Below are positions 34,078 to 46,989 of a stretch of DNA of 64,000 nt, in pieces (position 1 is the first letter of the stretch; every line of letters begins with the position of its first letter). Source of the DNA: Pardosa pseudoannulata (taxonomy: Eukaryota; Arthropoda; Arachnida; Araneae; Lycosidae). The notes below the pieces were generated by a model. The model was not told where the DNA came from, did no database searches, and was given only the letters and a program-made list of their open reading frames with translations. Location: positions 79,548,697 to 79,612,696 of the forward strand of contig CM063500.1 of the NCBI GenBank assembly GCA_032207245.1. The letters run 5' to 3'. Position numbers and translations under genes: made by a program.

Positions 34078-35569
34078 CAGGGCCCAACTTACAGAAATGG
34101 GGGCCCAGGGCAAACCCATTCCACCCCCCCTCTTTACTGCACACAGGTGGTGGCTACAGGGTGATGTAGTGATCAGTTTCCGACTAAGATGGACTGTGCC
34201 CTAGGCACAATCCAACTTTTTATGTCCTTCACCCCCATGCAAATTTACAGCGACAAGTTATCCTCATTACAGTCATAAAAATTATAACATTGAATTAGCA
34301 AACAGATTTAAGAATTAGCAGTAAAGTAATATTCAAAATCAAAAACACCAAATTTTCATTTCACATAATCATTATCTATGTTTAGCCATGCTAAAAATTA
34401 AGGACTTGTAAGGACCTAGAGTGACCCCCTTCTTTATTTTCCACCCCGTCATACTCATAAGGCTCTGTGGTGCAGAAAATATAATTAAAAATTTAAATTG
34501 ATGAGATGATTTAATCGTTTATAGTGGTATTTTGCTAATAATCCGTCTTATAAATATGCAATAACCCATAGGAAAAAAAAAAGTACCAGGTTCGTTGAGG
34601 GAATTATTTATCAGATAAATAACAGTAAAATTAAAGTAAATAGGAAACAATATAGTTCATGACAAGCACAATTACCTCGTATAATTTATTAAAACTTAAC
34701 GAAAGGGGAATTGTGCATGTGGATTGAAAATTATACTGAAGAAATTCAAATGAATAAGATGCCATGAGGGAAGTGAAATTACTGCAACTACATAAAATAG
34801 TTATTACATAAAATTCAACCACTATGCACAAAATAATGTCAAAGATGTTGATTGACCTTTATCAGGACTAAATATTTAGCAGGGAAAATTTAAGCTCAGA
34901 AATTGATATCAACTACTGCAGATTTTAATAACCACATTATAAACTGATAAACAAAGGTAAAAAATATAAATTTCATCAGGAGATGAATACAAGATATTCA
35001 TACAAAAAGCATTAACTAAAGCAGTAGTAATATACAGCTGGCATAAAAAAGTCACCAAGTAGCAATATATAACAATTAGGGTATCAATAAATTAGTACAA
35101 TTAGTAAATTTTCGCGCCCCCTAAAATTTTCGCGCCCAGGGCAGGTGCCCCAAGTGCTCATGCGATAATCAAGACCTGGTAATGATGCTTAAACTATGGC
35201 CAGCAGAGCCTTTAAAGTTGATTCACCAATATTGTTAGTAAAATACGATTAGTTTAACATAAAATTATGCAATAAGTAAAAAAGCTATAGTTATAAAAAA
35301 AGCTATAAAAACCATGGAAGGCAAAGCGTATATTAGAATTTTGTAAGTCCTTACTCGAGGAAACAGTGTAGCTGCGTATTCTACATTTTTTGTCAGCACT
35401 TACATTTGTGAACAAGCTCTACTGATACTGAATAAATCAAACTAGAAGAAATTGTCGATATTTTTAAGTGAATTTCAGACATACGCATCATATTTTTAAT
35501 TTGGAATGGCAGTTAATTTGGGGCCCCCTTTTGGGCCCGGGCGCTTGCCCTGTCAAAAATCAGGCCCTG
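34078..35569. mobile_element. hAT-family element, copy 1 (1.49 kb)
   Basis: Ends cagggcccaactta and aaaatcaggccctg, with subterminal 'gggggcccagggcaaac' and 'gggcccgggcgcttgccctg'. The flanks cattatac (34070-34077) and catttatac (from 35570) are the same 8-mer apart from one inserted T. Interior noncoding on both strands. Its right 400 bp matches 43870-44279 and its left part matches 38100-38380 inverted, defining one family. Confidence 0.85.
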
Positions 35570-35957
35570 CATTTATACTAAACTGCAGCTAAATGTTTAC
35601 AAGTTAGGAGCTTCGCTACATTTGGATGTTAATCTTACTGTAGCGGATGCATTTCGATAAATACCGTGAAGCATGTTTCAATTTAAACTCCTGTTTAGAA
35701 AAGAATTCACAGAAATGCTTTCTGTAAACGTTCATCAATCCCTTTGTAGCGTATATAGAAATATACAAGCGAAAACATTTTTAGCAGTGCTCCATCTTGA
35801 ATTAAAGTTGGAAAGAAACAAGATATTTTTAATTTCAGTTTAGAGAGTATTAAATTGTATTCTCATAAGGATCATAATACAGTCACACAAGACTAAAATT
35901 TACAAGAATATTTCTTCAAAAACAGTCATGCTACGTGTATTAAAAGTTGTACGTTTG

Positions 35958-36080
35958 CTTAGTTTAGTTAGCAGCGTTGAGGTGTACTTTTATGCAACAC
36001 TGGGGCTTATAAGATCGGGACCTACTGCTTAAAGCAGATTCAGAAAGGCTACGGTTATACATATCCCATAGGTATTCGAA
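35958..36080 (-). mobile_element. degenerate SINE, minus orientation
   Basis: The reverse complement contains 'ctgctttaagcagtaggtcc' and 'ccagtgttgcataaaagtac', the SINE body and tail. The tRNA-like head is missing or unrecognisable. Confidence 0.6.
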
Positions 36081-36411
36081 ACTACGAACAACGGAACCGA
36101 AGATCAGACCATAACCATTCATTCGGGAAAAAGTTGTAGGCCACTAGATATTAGATAACTATTCTTCTGCTATGTTTAACTTCGTATATAAAAAAATGGG
36201 TATAAATTTTCACATACGTTCAATTCGATTTATGTAAAACAATTATTTTGAACAATATTTTACACAAAGTTTTAGCAACTTTTTAAAGATTGTTTCACGA
36301 TAATATCCTGTTTAATTCAGGGTTCTCTACACAAAAGAGGGCGGGGGTACTCACCCTTTCCCTGCAAGACTATTTCTAAAAATAAAGAGAAAAACCAATT
36401 GGTATCGAACA

Positions 36412-36813
36412 CAGGCGTACCCAGAGGGGTGGAAAGAGACATCCCCTCCCAAGATTTTTCTTAAATAGCTATATTTTTCTAACTTCTATATCTTGGTAAC
36501 AATTATATCAGTTCATAAATAGTTATACAACGGAGAAATTAGATTGATATAATGCATTATTTAGTTTTTATATAATGATACTAAATTAAAGAAGTCTGTT
36601 TTTTAAAAATGGCAATTATAGGCGCTTACACGAGAGAATTTAGGAGGGGGTGGTCTGAGATAAAAATGCATGTATGCATGTACTGTATTATTATATTTAA
36701 GTGTTAAATTTAGTTTAAAGAACTGACTTTTCAAAATGGGGGGAAGCTCAAGACCCTTCTGCACTTGTAGGCAGTGACAATATGCACAGTCAAAATTTCT
36801 GGGTACACCACTG
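36412..36813. mobile_element. short hAT-like element, GTACCCAG ends
   Basis: Left end caggcgtacccagagggg, right end ttctgggtacaccactg, an imperfect inverted pair. The flanks gtatcgaa / gtaccgga are similar at 6 of 8 positions but offset by two bases from the left end, so the exact boundary is uncertain. No transposase; short ORFs over it are not genes. Confidence 0.55.
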
Positions 36814-36819
36814 GTACCG

Positions 36820-37735
36820 GAAGAAAAAAAATATTTTTCATGACATAAGATTACCTTTGTGTCGAATATAGTGTATTTAATGTCATGCCAACTCAATATT
36901 CATAGATCGATGCATTACGATTACTAACAACTCCAGAACTAGAGGGCTTGGCCCAGGGAGTTCTGTTGCGAATTCTTCCTGTGAGAAAATAGTGTATCTG
37001 ATTACCACCAAATAGCGTCCTAGCTAAGGTGAACGTTTTAAACAGTATAATGTGTAACATTTGCTTCTTCCGAGAAAAAAATTTCTGCACGTTCTAATAT
37101 GAAGTACGTGTTGTTTACTGCTTGTCAGGTTCCACAGAAAGGGTGAGTATTGAGTTTACAGCGTAATAGCACCCCCCCCCCCCTCACACTTTCAGTCTAG
37201 GGGCTGTTGGTAATGTAATGTCCCTCTTTTTTCAGCAATGTTTAAGGCACTTCTTCATTTCTATTGTAATAAGGTGAATAATAGTCGGAAGGGAATTGGT
37301 AACAATAGAAATTACATTGAAATTGGAGAATTTCATGGTAGAATGAAACTGTTTACCCAGTACAATGCAAGCGAATACTTGATAAGCAAATGATTAATAG
37401 AATAATAACTTTAAACTAACAGCTTTCACAGGTTTTAAATGTCGCGAGAGTTAAGAAATAAGTACCCTACACATTATAGAAACAGAAGTAATTTTTCTAC
37501 AACCATTGCCTTAATTTTTCTGCATTCGCAAGGAAAATGCCTTTCTATAGGTCAATGTCATTTAAATTACTTTTAAATTAGATAATTCATAGCTTCCTCG
37601 CTTAAGAAGTCTTTCTATGAAACTACAACTTTGGCCTCAGGATGTATACAGACAGGCACATTTTATTTAGAGGTATTAAGTTAAAATCAATATCTCTTGT
37701 TTAACCCTTTGCACTCCAGCCTAGTAACTCATAGG
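36820..37735. other. noncoding DNA with one shared repeat piece
   Basis: At 36925-36985 'cagaactagagggcttggcc' and 'gcgaattcttcctgtga' resemble 49545-49605 ('cagaactagagggttagacc'), so a small dispersed repeat is present. Nothing else recognised. Confidence 0.5.
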
Positions 37736-37739
37736 GGAT

Positions 37740-38385
37740 CAGGGTCTGATTATCACACGGGCACTTAGGGCACTAAACTTTAATCGAGTGTTTGAAACAC
37801 ATATTAAGCGGGAAAAAATTGCAGACTTACGCTACCATCGTTAAGTTTTAATAAATTATTGTACGAGATAATTGTGTTTGTCATGAACTATTGTTTCCTA
37901 TTTACTTTAATTTTACTGTTATCTATCTGATAATTAATTCCCTCAACAAACCTGGTGCTCTTTTTATCCTATGGGTTATAACATATTTATAAAACAGATT
38001 ATTAGCAACGTACCACTATAAACCATTAAATCATCTCATCCATTTAAATTACTTTTAATTCTATTATTTATTTTCTACACGACAGAGCTTGTGAGTGTGA
38101 CAAGGTAAAAATAAAAAAAAAGTGGGTCACTCTAGGTCTTTAAAAGTCCTTAATTTATAGCATGGCTAGTCAGAGATAATAATGACTATGCAATATGAAA
38201 ACTGGGTGTTTTTGATTTTGAATATTACTTTAATGCTAATTCCTTAAATCCGTTTGCTAATTCAATGTTATAATTTTTTTACGACTGCAAGTATGATAAT
38301 AACTTGTCACTGTAAATTTAAATGGGGGTGGAGGGCACAAAAATTGGTTGTGCCCTAGGCACAAAAGTAACTTAGTCGGGCCCTG
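37740..38385. mobile_element. hAT-family element, copy 2 (inverted)
   Basis: Ends cagggtctgatt and agtcgggccctg; the order is the reverse of the copy at 34078. Flanks taggggat (37732-37739) and tagaggat (38386-38393) match at 7 of 8. The interior repeats, inverted, the 'aaggacttgtaaggacctag' and 'gtgccctaggcacaa' region of copy 1. Confidence 0.85.
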
Positions 38386-39115
38386 TAGAGGATATCAATA
38401 GCTCCAGCACTATATTAGTTACAAGTACATACCTGTGATGCAAAAGAAAAATGGAGTATAGTGTTCATTATTGAGTAGGCTCACCGTGTCGCCGTAGCCG
38501 AGACAGAGGATTTAATGTTAGCATTTTAATGTCTCAAATACTGCGACAACGGAGTGCAAAGAGTTAAAAATATTAATTTTGTCTGCTACCCTGGCCTAAT
38601 CTAACACATTAGCAATTTCAAATACCTCTATTACCCTTACTCAATATAATTTGCTTAAGATTGCACAGAAGTACCGAAGTAAGTTACACTATCAGTGAAA
38701 AGAAAAGCAACATACCGTTTCAAAACTCCGTAAATCAACAATGCAACCAAATGTACTAAAGAGTTGAACTACTTCATCGTATATAAACCTGAAAGCAGCA
38801 TATGCGCAGAAAAATGTCAATAATTACTGCAAGTAGTATTTTTTGACGTCAGAGTTGTCATGAGCGTAACATTGCAAGTTGTGACTCCAACCACAGACAC
38901 TATGAATGCCAAATCTTCCACAATGAATGTTACAAAATTGGTATTGGTACTGATTCATATTGGTATTGTAACAGAGAATACTGAATATGTTATTATTACT
39001 TCATTCTTAAAATAAAATAACAAGCTTAAAATAACGGGAATTGAGATCATGCTGTAAAATGTTTTAAACAGCGGTTGTCTTCTCAAAACTTGAAACAGAA
39101 CTGTCAAATTTGTGC

Positions 39116-39275
39116 TAGGCTCTTACTCTGATAGTTGCGGTTCGGTTCGAACCTTCGTTTTGACGTTATTTTGACGTCAGCTTGCAGCCATTGTGCGAGC
39201 AAACGACAAGTTGACGTCAAAGGGACGTCACAACCATGGCTCGAATCGAACCACAACGTCCAAAGTAAGGGCCTT
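39116..39275. mobile_element. MITE of about 157 bp, GGCCCTTAC ends
   Basis: Left aggctcttactctgatagtt continues gcggttcggttcgaa; the right end is its imperfect inverse (tcgaatcgaaccacaacgtc ... gtaagggcct). The interior contains four TGACGTCA-like motifs. A fragment of the same family lies at about 1700-1785. TA occurs at both edges. Confidence 0.7.
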
Positions 39276-39282
39276 ACACTTT

Positions 39283-39560
39283 TATAATGTAGCCTCCACA
39301 CTATGTCCAATTGTTCACCACTTCCTGATGGTGACCTTGAACGATGGCTCACGGGTTGCATCCACACGCTGGGCCACTAAATGAGCTAAACACGTGGATA
39401 AGTCCATAAAGTCTACTGCGCACTTTAGTAGCTCATCAGGCTGCCTTTGATCTTTGGAGAAAAACCGTCTCGGAAGCCATCGTCTGCCACCATGGACCAC
39501 GATAAGCCATACCCCCTCCAGACGGTGTTGATGACTTGCAGTGGACCATGGTGTGGAGGG
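39283..39560. repeat. dispersed repeat next to reverse transcriptase relic, copy 1
   Basis: Shares 'ccaattgttcaccactcc'-like, 'gggttgcatccacacgctgg'-like and 'gcttgcagtggaccatag'-like phrases with 44833-45145, same orientation, about 80% identical by eye. Both copies lie beside non-LTR reverse transcriptase remnants, so they may be part of the same retroelement. Confidence 0.65.
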
Positions 39561-39891
39561 GCTTTAAGACATTTCATTTCCTGCTTCAGTACTAGCCTAT
39601 TTGGCAGGTACTAATCGGGCAATGGGAGAAAGAAAAGTAATAAGTTATAGTATATAGTTTTTAATGTATAATATATATTTTTTGTATTATAGTATATAGT
39701 TTTTATTTCTGGTAAGAAATAAAAAAGCAATACTTCATCTTTTCATTTCTCACATGACATTAGCCAATCACCTCTTAAAGTTATAATAGGGAGACTCCTT
39801 CTATCTGACTTTCATTTTTTATCTTTTATTCAGATTGTTACAAGCCATTCCTGCAATTATTTTAATGTTTTATTACTTTTAGTTTACAAGG

Positions 39892-40136
39892 CATTATGTT
39901 CTGTCTGATCTCCTATTCATCATCATAGTTGATTGGATAGCGAAAGAAACAATCAAAGGTAAAAGATTAGGCGTAAGGTGGAATATTTCTTCCACTAAGA
40001 TTTAGATTTTGATGATGGCATTGTATTGTTATCATCCAAATTTAAAGACATACTGCAGAAAGCAGATAATCTAGGAAAAAAAATGCTAAGAAAAAGGGAT
40101 TGTATATCAATAAGTCTAAAACTAACACTTTACGAA
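39892..40136 (+). pseudogene. non-LTR reverse transcriptase fragment
   Basis: The + strand reads HYVLSDLLFIIIVDWIAKET, then (frameshift) DLDFDDGIVLLSSKFKDILQ, then (frameshift) AKKKGLYINKSKTNTLRIN. These are the 'VLSP.LF', 'FADDI.LLS' and 'GL.IN..KTK' blocks of LINE-type reverse transcriptases; the catalytic A-D-D is corrupted. Two frameshifts make it nonfunctional. Confidence 0.75.
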
Positions 40137-40529
40137 TAAATAGTTAAACAAACAATGCAATAAATTTGTACGTCTATTTTTTTTAATGGGTCTAACTCAT
40201 TATTTTTAACCCTACGCTTTAATTGAAATTATGGAATTTTGGAAATGATTTTTCAGCTTTCCGTTACTTCAATGCAGAGGCGAATTGCCCTCGTTCGGAT
40301 CCCGTTTCCATCGTCGAGCGTCTTTAGCAAATTTTCAATGCTTCCTATGTCAGTTTCGACCCTTGTTTTATGTTTATTGTTGTTTTCTCTTATAACAGAA
40401 AACTTAAAGCAAGGAGAGTAGGATAAAATGTTAAAATTAACTCAGATTATTAACAGAAATTTGTTTTAATACATATTTTCAAAGGAGAAATTCTATATTT
40501 TCATCCAAATAATCTTCACGAAGCGGAAC

Positions 40530-40850
40530 CTTTGGTTCCACCAGGATAAGGCTACAAGCCTTACTTTTAAATTTACTGTTCCATTAATTGAGAAATGAAA
40601 ATGGATATGAAGTTATACCCTTTAAATGTATCCCACCCAATTCCCCTGATCTGTCACCTATGGATTGTGCATATGGACTTTTAAAACAAGTTCTCTATAG
40701 CGGCATCCAAAAACATTGGATGAACTCTGAAAGATTTTGAGGGAATGGTAGAACCAAATCTATATTGATGTTTTAAGGAATGCTATGTTATCTTGGAAAT
40801 AAAGATGTAATATCATAGTTCAACAAAAGGCCTATTAGGCTGAAAATATT
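40530..40850 (+). pseudogene. mariner/Tc1-type transposase C-terminal fragment
   Basis: WFHQDKATS followed after a frame break by KCIPPNSPDLSPMDCAYGLL. 'HQD.A' and 'SPDL.P.D' are the second and third catalytic blocks of the mariner/Tc1 supergroup, with Asp rather than Glu as the last residue. Frameshifts and stops on both sides. Confidence 0.65.
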
Positions 40851-40876
40851 AAAAAATAAGTTTCTTGTATTTGTTT

Positions 40877-41085
<209 letters not shown>

Positions 41086-41417
41086 CCAGGTGTAAAAACG
41101 GGATAGTTGGAAATTACGTGAGTTAAAAACGATTTAAAAAGGGAACTTTTTTATAATAACAAAATAAATGTAAAAGAACCAAGATCGCGTAAGTTTTTAG
41201 GATAATCCAGTCAGGCTGAAGCATTTTAAAACAATTTGATGAGCTTGCAAACAGATAAGTTTCAGTGAGCGCGTGGACATGGAGCTGTCAACAACACTCT
41301 ACGCGTGTCTTCGACGAAAAAGTGAAAATAGCCCAAGTTTTACTTTAACGATGGTTTAATAAACTTATTATTATCAAGAAGACTATTTTTCATTCGCCTT
41401 AACACTGGATCACGACA

Positions 41418-41704
<287 letters not shown>

Positions 41705-42193
41705 TAATAATGGGGCTTGTTACTTTAAATATTTCTGTTTTGGTTTCAAAATTCTAAATGTCAATTCTTATAAAATGGCGGCGTTTTTCTGGTTTTGGGA
41801 TTTGCACACCGCACTCTGTCAGTGGGATGGTTTTTTTTAGAATTCGAGAGAACTTTCTATGCGGCATGATTGGCTGTCTCTTGACGTCAATCATGACTTT
41901 GATTCCAGTTTTAAAATGTTTTAAATAGGCGATTGTTCTGTGATTTTTTGACTTTCTGTTCCTTGTTAACAGGGCGCAAGGTTCAGATGTGTGCTCTGTA
42001 TTTGTAATCATGTAAAACAGGGAATAAACGATATTTTGCTGTTGGTGCCTTTGCCTGTTACACTCCGAAGAAGAACAGTCTAGTGTCCCATTTTAGGATT
42101 GGACACTGGACTCAGCTGTTTCCATAGTGGACTCCCAATGGACACGACTACATTCAGCTGGTTTTGATAATTGATGTGTAAGGCTACGGTTCG

Positions 42194-42196
<3 letters not shown>

Positions 42197-42285
<89 letters not shown>
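42197..42285. repeat. (AC)n-(AT)n microsatellite at the end of repeat family R
   Basis: About 19 AC units followed by about 25 AT units, directly joined (via gtgtaatgtaatgag) to the inverted copy of repeat R at 42294. Confidence 0.95.
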
Positions 42286-42289
<4 letters not shown>

Positions 42290-42293
42290 AATG

Positions 42294-42640
42294 TAATGAG
42301 ACGGACTTCTCGATGGGTGGTTGCAATCATGGCCATAAAAATGATACCGTTTCAGCTAAAAACCTTTATTAAGATAACGTTGAAGGACAGGTTCCCACTT
42401 CATCATAGGAACAGGACAAACTGAAGGGTCAACTAGTATGAAGTTCTCTGTACAAGACACGTAACACCTGGGTCAACATCTGTAGGAAAATATTTCTAGG
42501 AAAATCTGTCTCCGCTAGCGTGTATCTCCTTTTTATTTGGAAATTTCCTAAATTGTCCGCTAGGGCCATGTAGGTTTATAATTGGTCAGGCCGCTTCTCT
42601 GAGGGCTTAAACTGTAGCTAGGGACTCTCTATTATATTAA
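42294..42640 (-). repeat. repeat family R, inverted copy
   Basis: The inverse of 43070-43410: 'gagacggacttctcgatggg', 'gataccgtttcagctaaaa', 'ctagggccatgtaggttta'. With the next copy it forms an inverted pair with a spacer of about 450 bases. Noncoding. Confidence 0.85.
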
Positions 42641-42978
42641 AGAATGCGAAATATTATTAAAATTATTATCTAATATAAGTATTATCAATCGTTTTCAATT
42701 TAACCATTAAATTAAACTGAGTTATACATATTGCAGTTTCAATAATTTTCCAGCGTATTAATATAAATAAATAACTAGCCAATTTTTTTCTTATTTATTA
42801 TCACATGTATTATGTCTTTGTAATCTGTGTTTATTGTTGCAAAACTTATACTATATATGTGTATAATTATGTATGAAATCATCAGTTACTTATTTTGTTA
42901 CTTAAAATTTTTGTAAAATTTTATGTTAACGGAAAGGTTCTCACTTCGTTCATCCCTTTCTTTTTGCCCGGGGAGGAT

Positions 42979-43410
42979 ATTGTAAGGAAAATTCTCAGGG
43001 GTTTTCAAAACTTAAATCAAGGGCTAAAAATTCCCGCGTCATTTTGCATTCCCCTTTTTAACCCCTAACCTAAATTGACCACTAGGGCTACAGTTTACGC
43101 CCTCAGAGAAGGGGCCTGACCAATTATAATCCTACATGGCCCTAGCGGACAATTTAGGAAATTTCCAAATAAAAAGGAGATGCACGCTGTCGGAGACAGA
43201 TTTTGCTAGAGATATTTTCTCACAGATGTTGACCCAGGTGTTACGGGTCTTGTACACAGAACTTCATGCTAGCTGACCCCTCAGTTTGTCCTGTCCCTTG
43301 GATGAAGTGGGAACCCGTCCTCCAACGTTATCTTAATAAAGGTCTTTAGCTGAAACGGTATCATTTTTATGGCCATGACTGCAACCACCCATCGAGAGGT
43401 CCGTCTCATT

Positions 43411-43492
<82 letters not shown>
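42979..43492 (+). repeat. repeat family R, copy with (AC)n(AT)n end
   Basis: Runs from tgtaaggaaaattctcaggg through 'gggctaaaaattcccgcgtc' and 'gtgttacgggtcttgtacac' to ccgtctcattacacac, then (AC)n(AT)n and GTGTGT. The third copy at 45745-46277 has the same start, end and microsatellite. Confidence 0.85.
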
Positions 43493-43493
<1 letters not shown>

Positions 43494-43764
43494 AGTAACC
43501 TGTGAAATATTCTTCACCGATTGCACAGGAAATGAGCCCCTATTATCTAAGTTGCTTGGGCTTGATTTGCAAAAAGAACTCCTAGTCAATACGTAGTCTT
43601 AAAGATATCAGAAACGCAAGTCCAGCATTGTGGAATTTCACATTTATTGAGAACACGCTGGTCTGCCGACGAAAGAAACTAGTTCGAAAACCACACAGGA
43701 AGCAATTTAGTTATTGCAGAAGTAATACCATTTTAATGGAACAGCTGAAATATGTGACCAGTGG

Positions 43765-44279
43765 CAGGGCCCGACTTACAGAAGTGGGGGCCCAAGTCAA
43801 ACTCATTCATCCGGGCCCCCCTCACTCTGCTGAACACAGGTGGTGGCCACAGGGTGATTCTTATATGCAGTGATGCTTAAACTATGGCCCGCAGATCCTT
43901 TAAAGATCACCCACCAATGTAGTTAGTAAAATAAGATTAGTTTAAAATAAAATTAAAAAAAAATTATGAAATAAGTAAAATCATAAAAAAAGTTACAAAA
44001 AAAAAATCCTGCAAGGTAAAGCGTACATTAGAATTTTGTAAGTCCTTACCCGAAGAATTTTCCTGCCTAAAACAGAATGTAGCTGCATGGTCTACATTTT
44101 TTTGCCAGCTCTTACATTTGTGAACAAGCTCTCTAATGATACTGAATGAGTCAAAAACTAAAAGAAGAAATTGTCGATAATTTAAATTGAATTTTAGACA
44201 TACGCATCACATTCTTAAGTTGAAATGGCAGATAATTTGGGCGCTTGCCTCGTTTTGCCCTGTCGGAAATCAGGCCCTG
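43765..44279. mobile_element. hAT-family element, copy 3 (515 bp)
   Basis: Ends cagggcccgacttacagaag and gtcggaaatcaggccctg. Flanking 8-mers accagtgg (43757-43764) and gccagtgg (44280-44287) match at 7 of 8. It shares its right part with 35150-35569 ('gatgcttaaactatggcc'). Confidence 0.9.
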
Positions 44280-44832
44280 GCCAGTGGACCAAAAATTGGC
44301 ATTTAATCCAGCGTTCGCTTTAAAAGATGGATAAAAAGTTTTACGTCATAGGACACTCCTGTATCCGATATTTTATGGCTGAAAAAATAGGTATTGAAGA
44401 ATGAGAATTTTAGATAGTTATTTTAGGGATGATAATTTTGATATATTACACACACTCATACATGTGTGTATAAATACATAATTTCAAAACCATTACAAAA
44501 AATTATGAACACCTTTTGTATTATTCAAAAACTACTGATTGTTGCAGTAGGATAAATATCTAATTTTTACTGAAGTAAGTCATTTTTAGTGTTAACTTTC
44601 AAAACAAATATACATACTTATTCTCTTTGCGCCAAGCTGGCACATAAGGCCTCCAGTCTCTTTTTCCACTCAACCCTGTCCTGGGTCAAACTTCTTGCTT
44701 CCTCCCATCCATTTAGTTTTACTTTGCGCATGTCTTGGTGCATATCTCTTTGTCAAGTTAGCTTTGGCCTTCATTGTTTGCGCTTAACGCCGGCGCCCAA
44801 ATAATTGCGATATTGTCAAGGCAATCCCGTTT

Positions 44833-45145
44833 AATTTGGTCTCCACGCTATGGCCAATTGTTCACCACTCCAGTACTGGTCATGATAGTGACCTTGGAGG
44901 ATGGTTTATGGGTTGTATCCACACACTTGGTCACTAAATGAGCAGAGAGCTTGGATGTGTCCATAGAGTTTATTGAGCATTTTAGGAGCGCATGATGGCT
45001 ATCTTTGATCTTGGTGAAAAACCGCTTCCGAAGCCATCCTCCACTAAGACCATTTTATTGTCTGCCATCGTCGACCTCGATAAGCCATAACCCATCCAGG
45101 CAGCAGTAATGGCTTGCAGTGGACCATAGTATGGAGAGGTCCTTA
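44833..45145. repeat. dispersed repeat next to reverse transcriptase relic, copy 2
   Basis: Second copy of the 39283-39560 repeat, with small insertions ('ctaagaccattttattg'). It ends about 100 bases before the reverse transcriptase fragment at 45247. Confidence 0.65.
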
Positions 45146-45246
45146 AACGAAGGATATGTCCAGTCCATCACCATCGTCTCTTCAAAGTTTCTCCGTGAGT
45201 GGGTATGAATTTCAGTTTTGTTATAAAGTCTTTATTTGATATATTG

Positions 45247-45708
45247 TTAGGCCAAAATTTTTAAAAAAATAATCCTTAAACATTTGTTGTGCAATGCTTC
45301 GAATATTTTTATTTCAGTTTTACGAAGGTTCCAACATTCAGCCCCATATAAAAGTATAGATCGAACTGTAGCTTTTAAAACATTTAATTTTGTGTTAATT
45401 TTTAAGTTTGAAGCTCTCCAAAACTGTTGAAAGTTCCTGAAACTTATTCTCGCTTTTATGATTCTTTGACTGATGTCTTCATTGCTGCCTTTCTGCTTAT
45501 TTACCGTTTCTTCAAGATGTGTGAAGAAATCAACTTCTTCTACTTCAGAATTTACTTTTATCCTGTTATTGGATTTTGCATTTTTTCTCATAGTTTTTGT
45601 TTTACTATCATTAATTTGTAGACCAATTTTATTTGCATATTTGTTGAATTTTTCAGTTTTCTTTTCAAGATCGATGAATGTAGATGAAATCAGGACAATG
45701 TCGTTCAC
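45247..45708 (-). pseudogene. non-LTR reverse transcriptase, C-terminal fragment
   Basis: A 153-codon open frame on the - strand: NDIVLISSTFIDLEKKTEKF (after the 'FADDI' position, here DVNDI), NKIGLQINDSKTKTM, then ILLYGAECWNLRKTEIKIFE and LHNKCLRIIF. The order is that of the palm end and thumb/connection of LINE-type reverse transcriptases. The catalytic Asp pair is altered (N-D) and the upstream domain is replaced by a (TA)n tract at 45717-45740, so it is truncated even though this stretch is open. Confidence 0.85.
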
Positions 45709-45744
45709 ATCAAATACATATATATATATATATATATAAATATA

Positions 45745-46279
<535 letters not shown>

Positions 46280-46285
46280 GTTTTA

Positions 46286-46425
46286 GGGGCGGGATCACCA
46301 AAGTCGTTTAACGGCTAACCGAGATTAACCCATGGCTCCAAAGGTTAGTGGGACGTAATTCCCCGTTTAAACAGAGATGAATCATGGTTAGCCGTTAAAT
46401 GACTTTGGTGAGGCCGGCCCTTAGT
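46286..46425. mobile_element. hairpin MITE, copy C
   Basis: 'caccaaagtcgtttaacggc' at the left and its inverse 'gccgttaaatgactttggtg' at the right. The following DNA to about 46515 is the inverse of 2390-2490, so the MITE and its flank were copied together with copy B. Confidence 0.75.
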
Positions 46426-46846
46426 CTTTTCCATGGAAATTTATATTTCTATGACAGTCATAAGGCAGTTTCACGTAGCATGGCACATCTCAACTCATTA
46501 CGAGTCTAGCCTTCATTGCCTTCCTCCACAACGTTTCGCTACTGGGTTAAGGTGTTCGGTCGATAATTATACTGATGTTAATCTAGAGCTTATCTAAAAG
46601 AATGTCGACTGACTGAGTGAGAACGACAAAGAGGACTCGATTATTTCTTATATACAGTGCCAAACCTCTCCTGTCTGTCGACTTTCTACGTCCCTACGAC
46701 GTAGAAATTCATCTTATACGTCCTCTCTACCAAAATAAAGTAGCAGGCTATGTGTGTCTCTCTCTCTGTGTGTGTGTACCCATGTTGAAACATGATTGAT
46801 TGGAAAACGCAAATAGTTATGGCCTTATCACACATTAACGAACTAG

Positions 46847-46982
46847 AGCAGGTTTTAATAAAGTTGTTTAGCGGCTAACCACGATTAATCTCTGTTTAAA
46901 CGGCGAGTTGCATCCCACCATTGGTTGGCGTTATGGGTTAATCGAGGTTAGCCGTTAAACAACTTTGGTGAGAGTGGCCCTT
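46847..46982. mobile_element. hairpin MITE, copy D
   Basis: Same palindromic family (aataaagttgtttagcggct ... agccgttaaacaactttggt), with the central asymmetric part inverted relative to copy C. Confidence 0.75.
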
Positions 46983-46989
46983 AATTTTG

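Noticed and set aside
40239..40421. 60-codon + strand ORF with a hydrophobic stretch
   Set aside because: It sits between two transposable-element relics, has no start context of note and no family signature.
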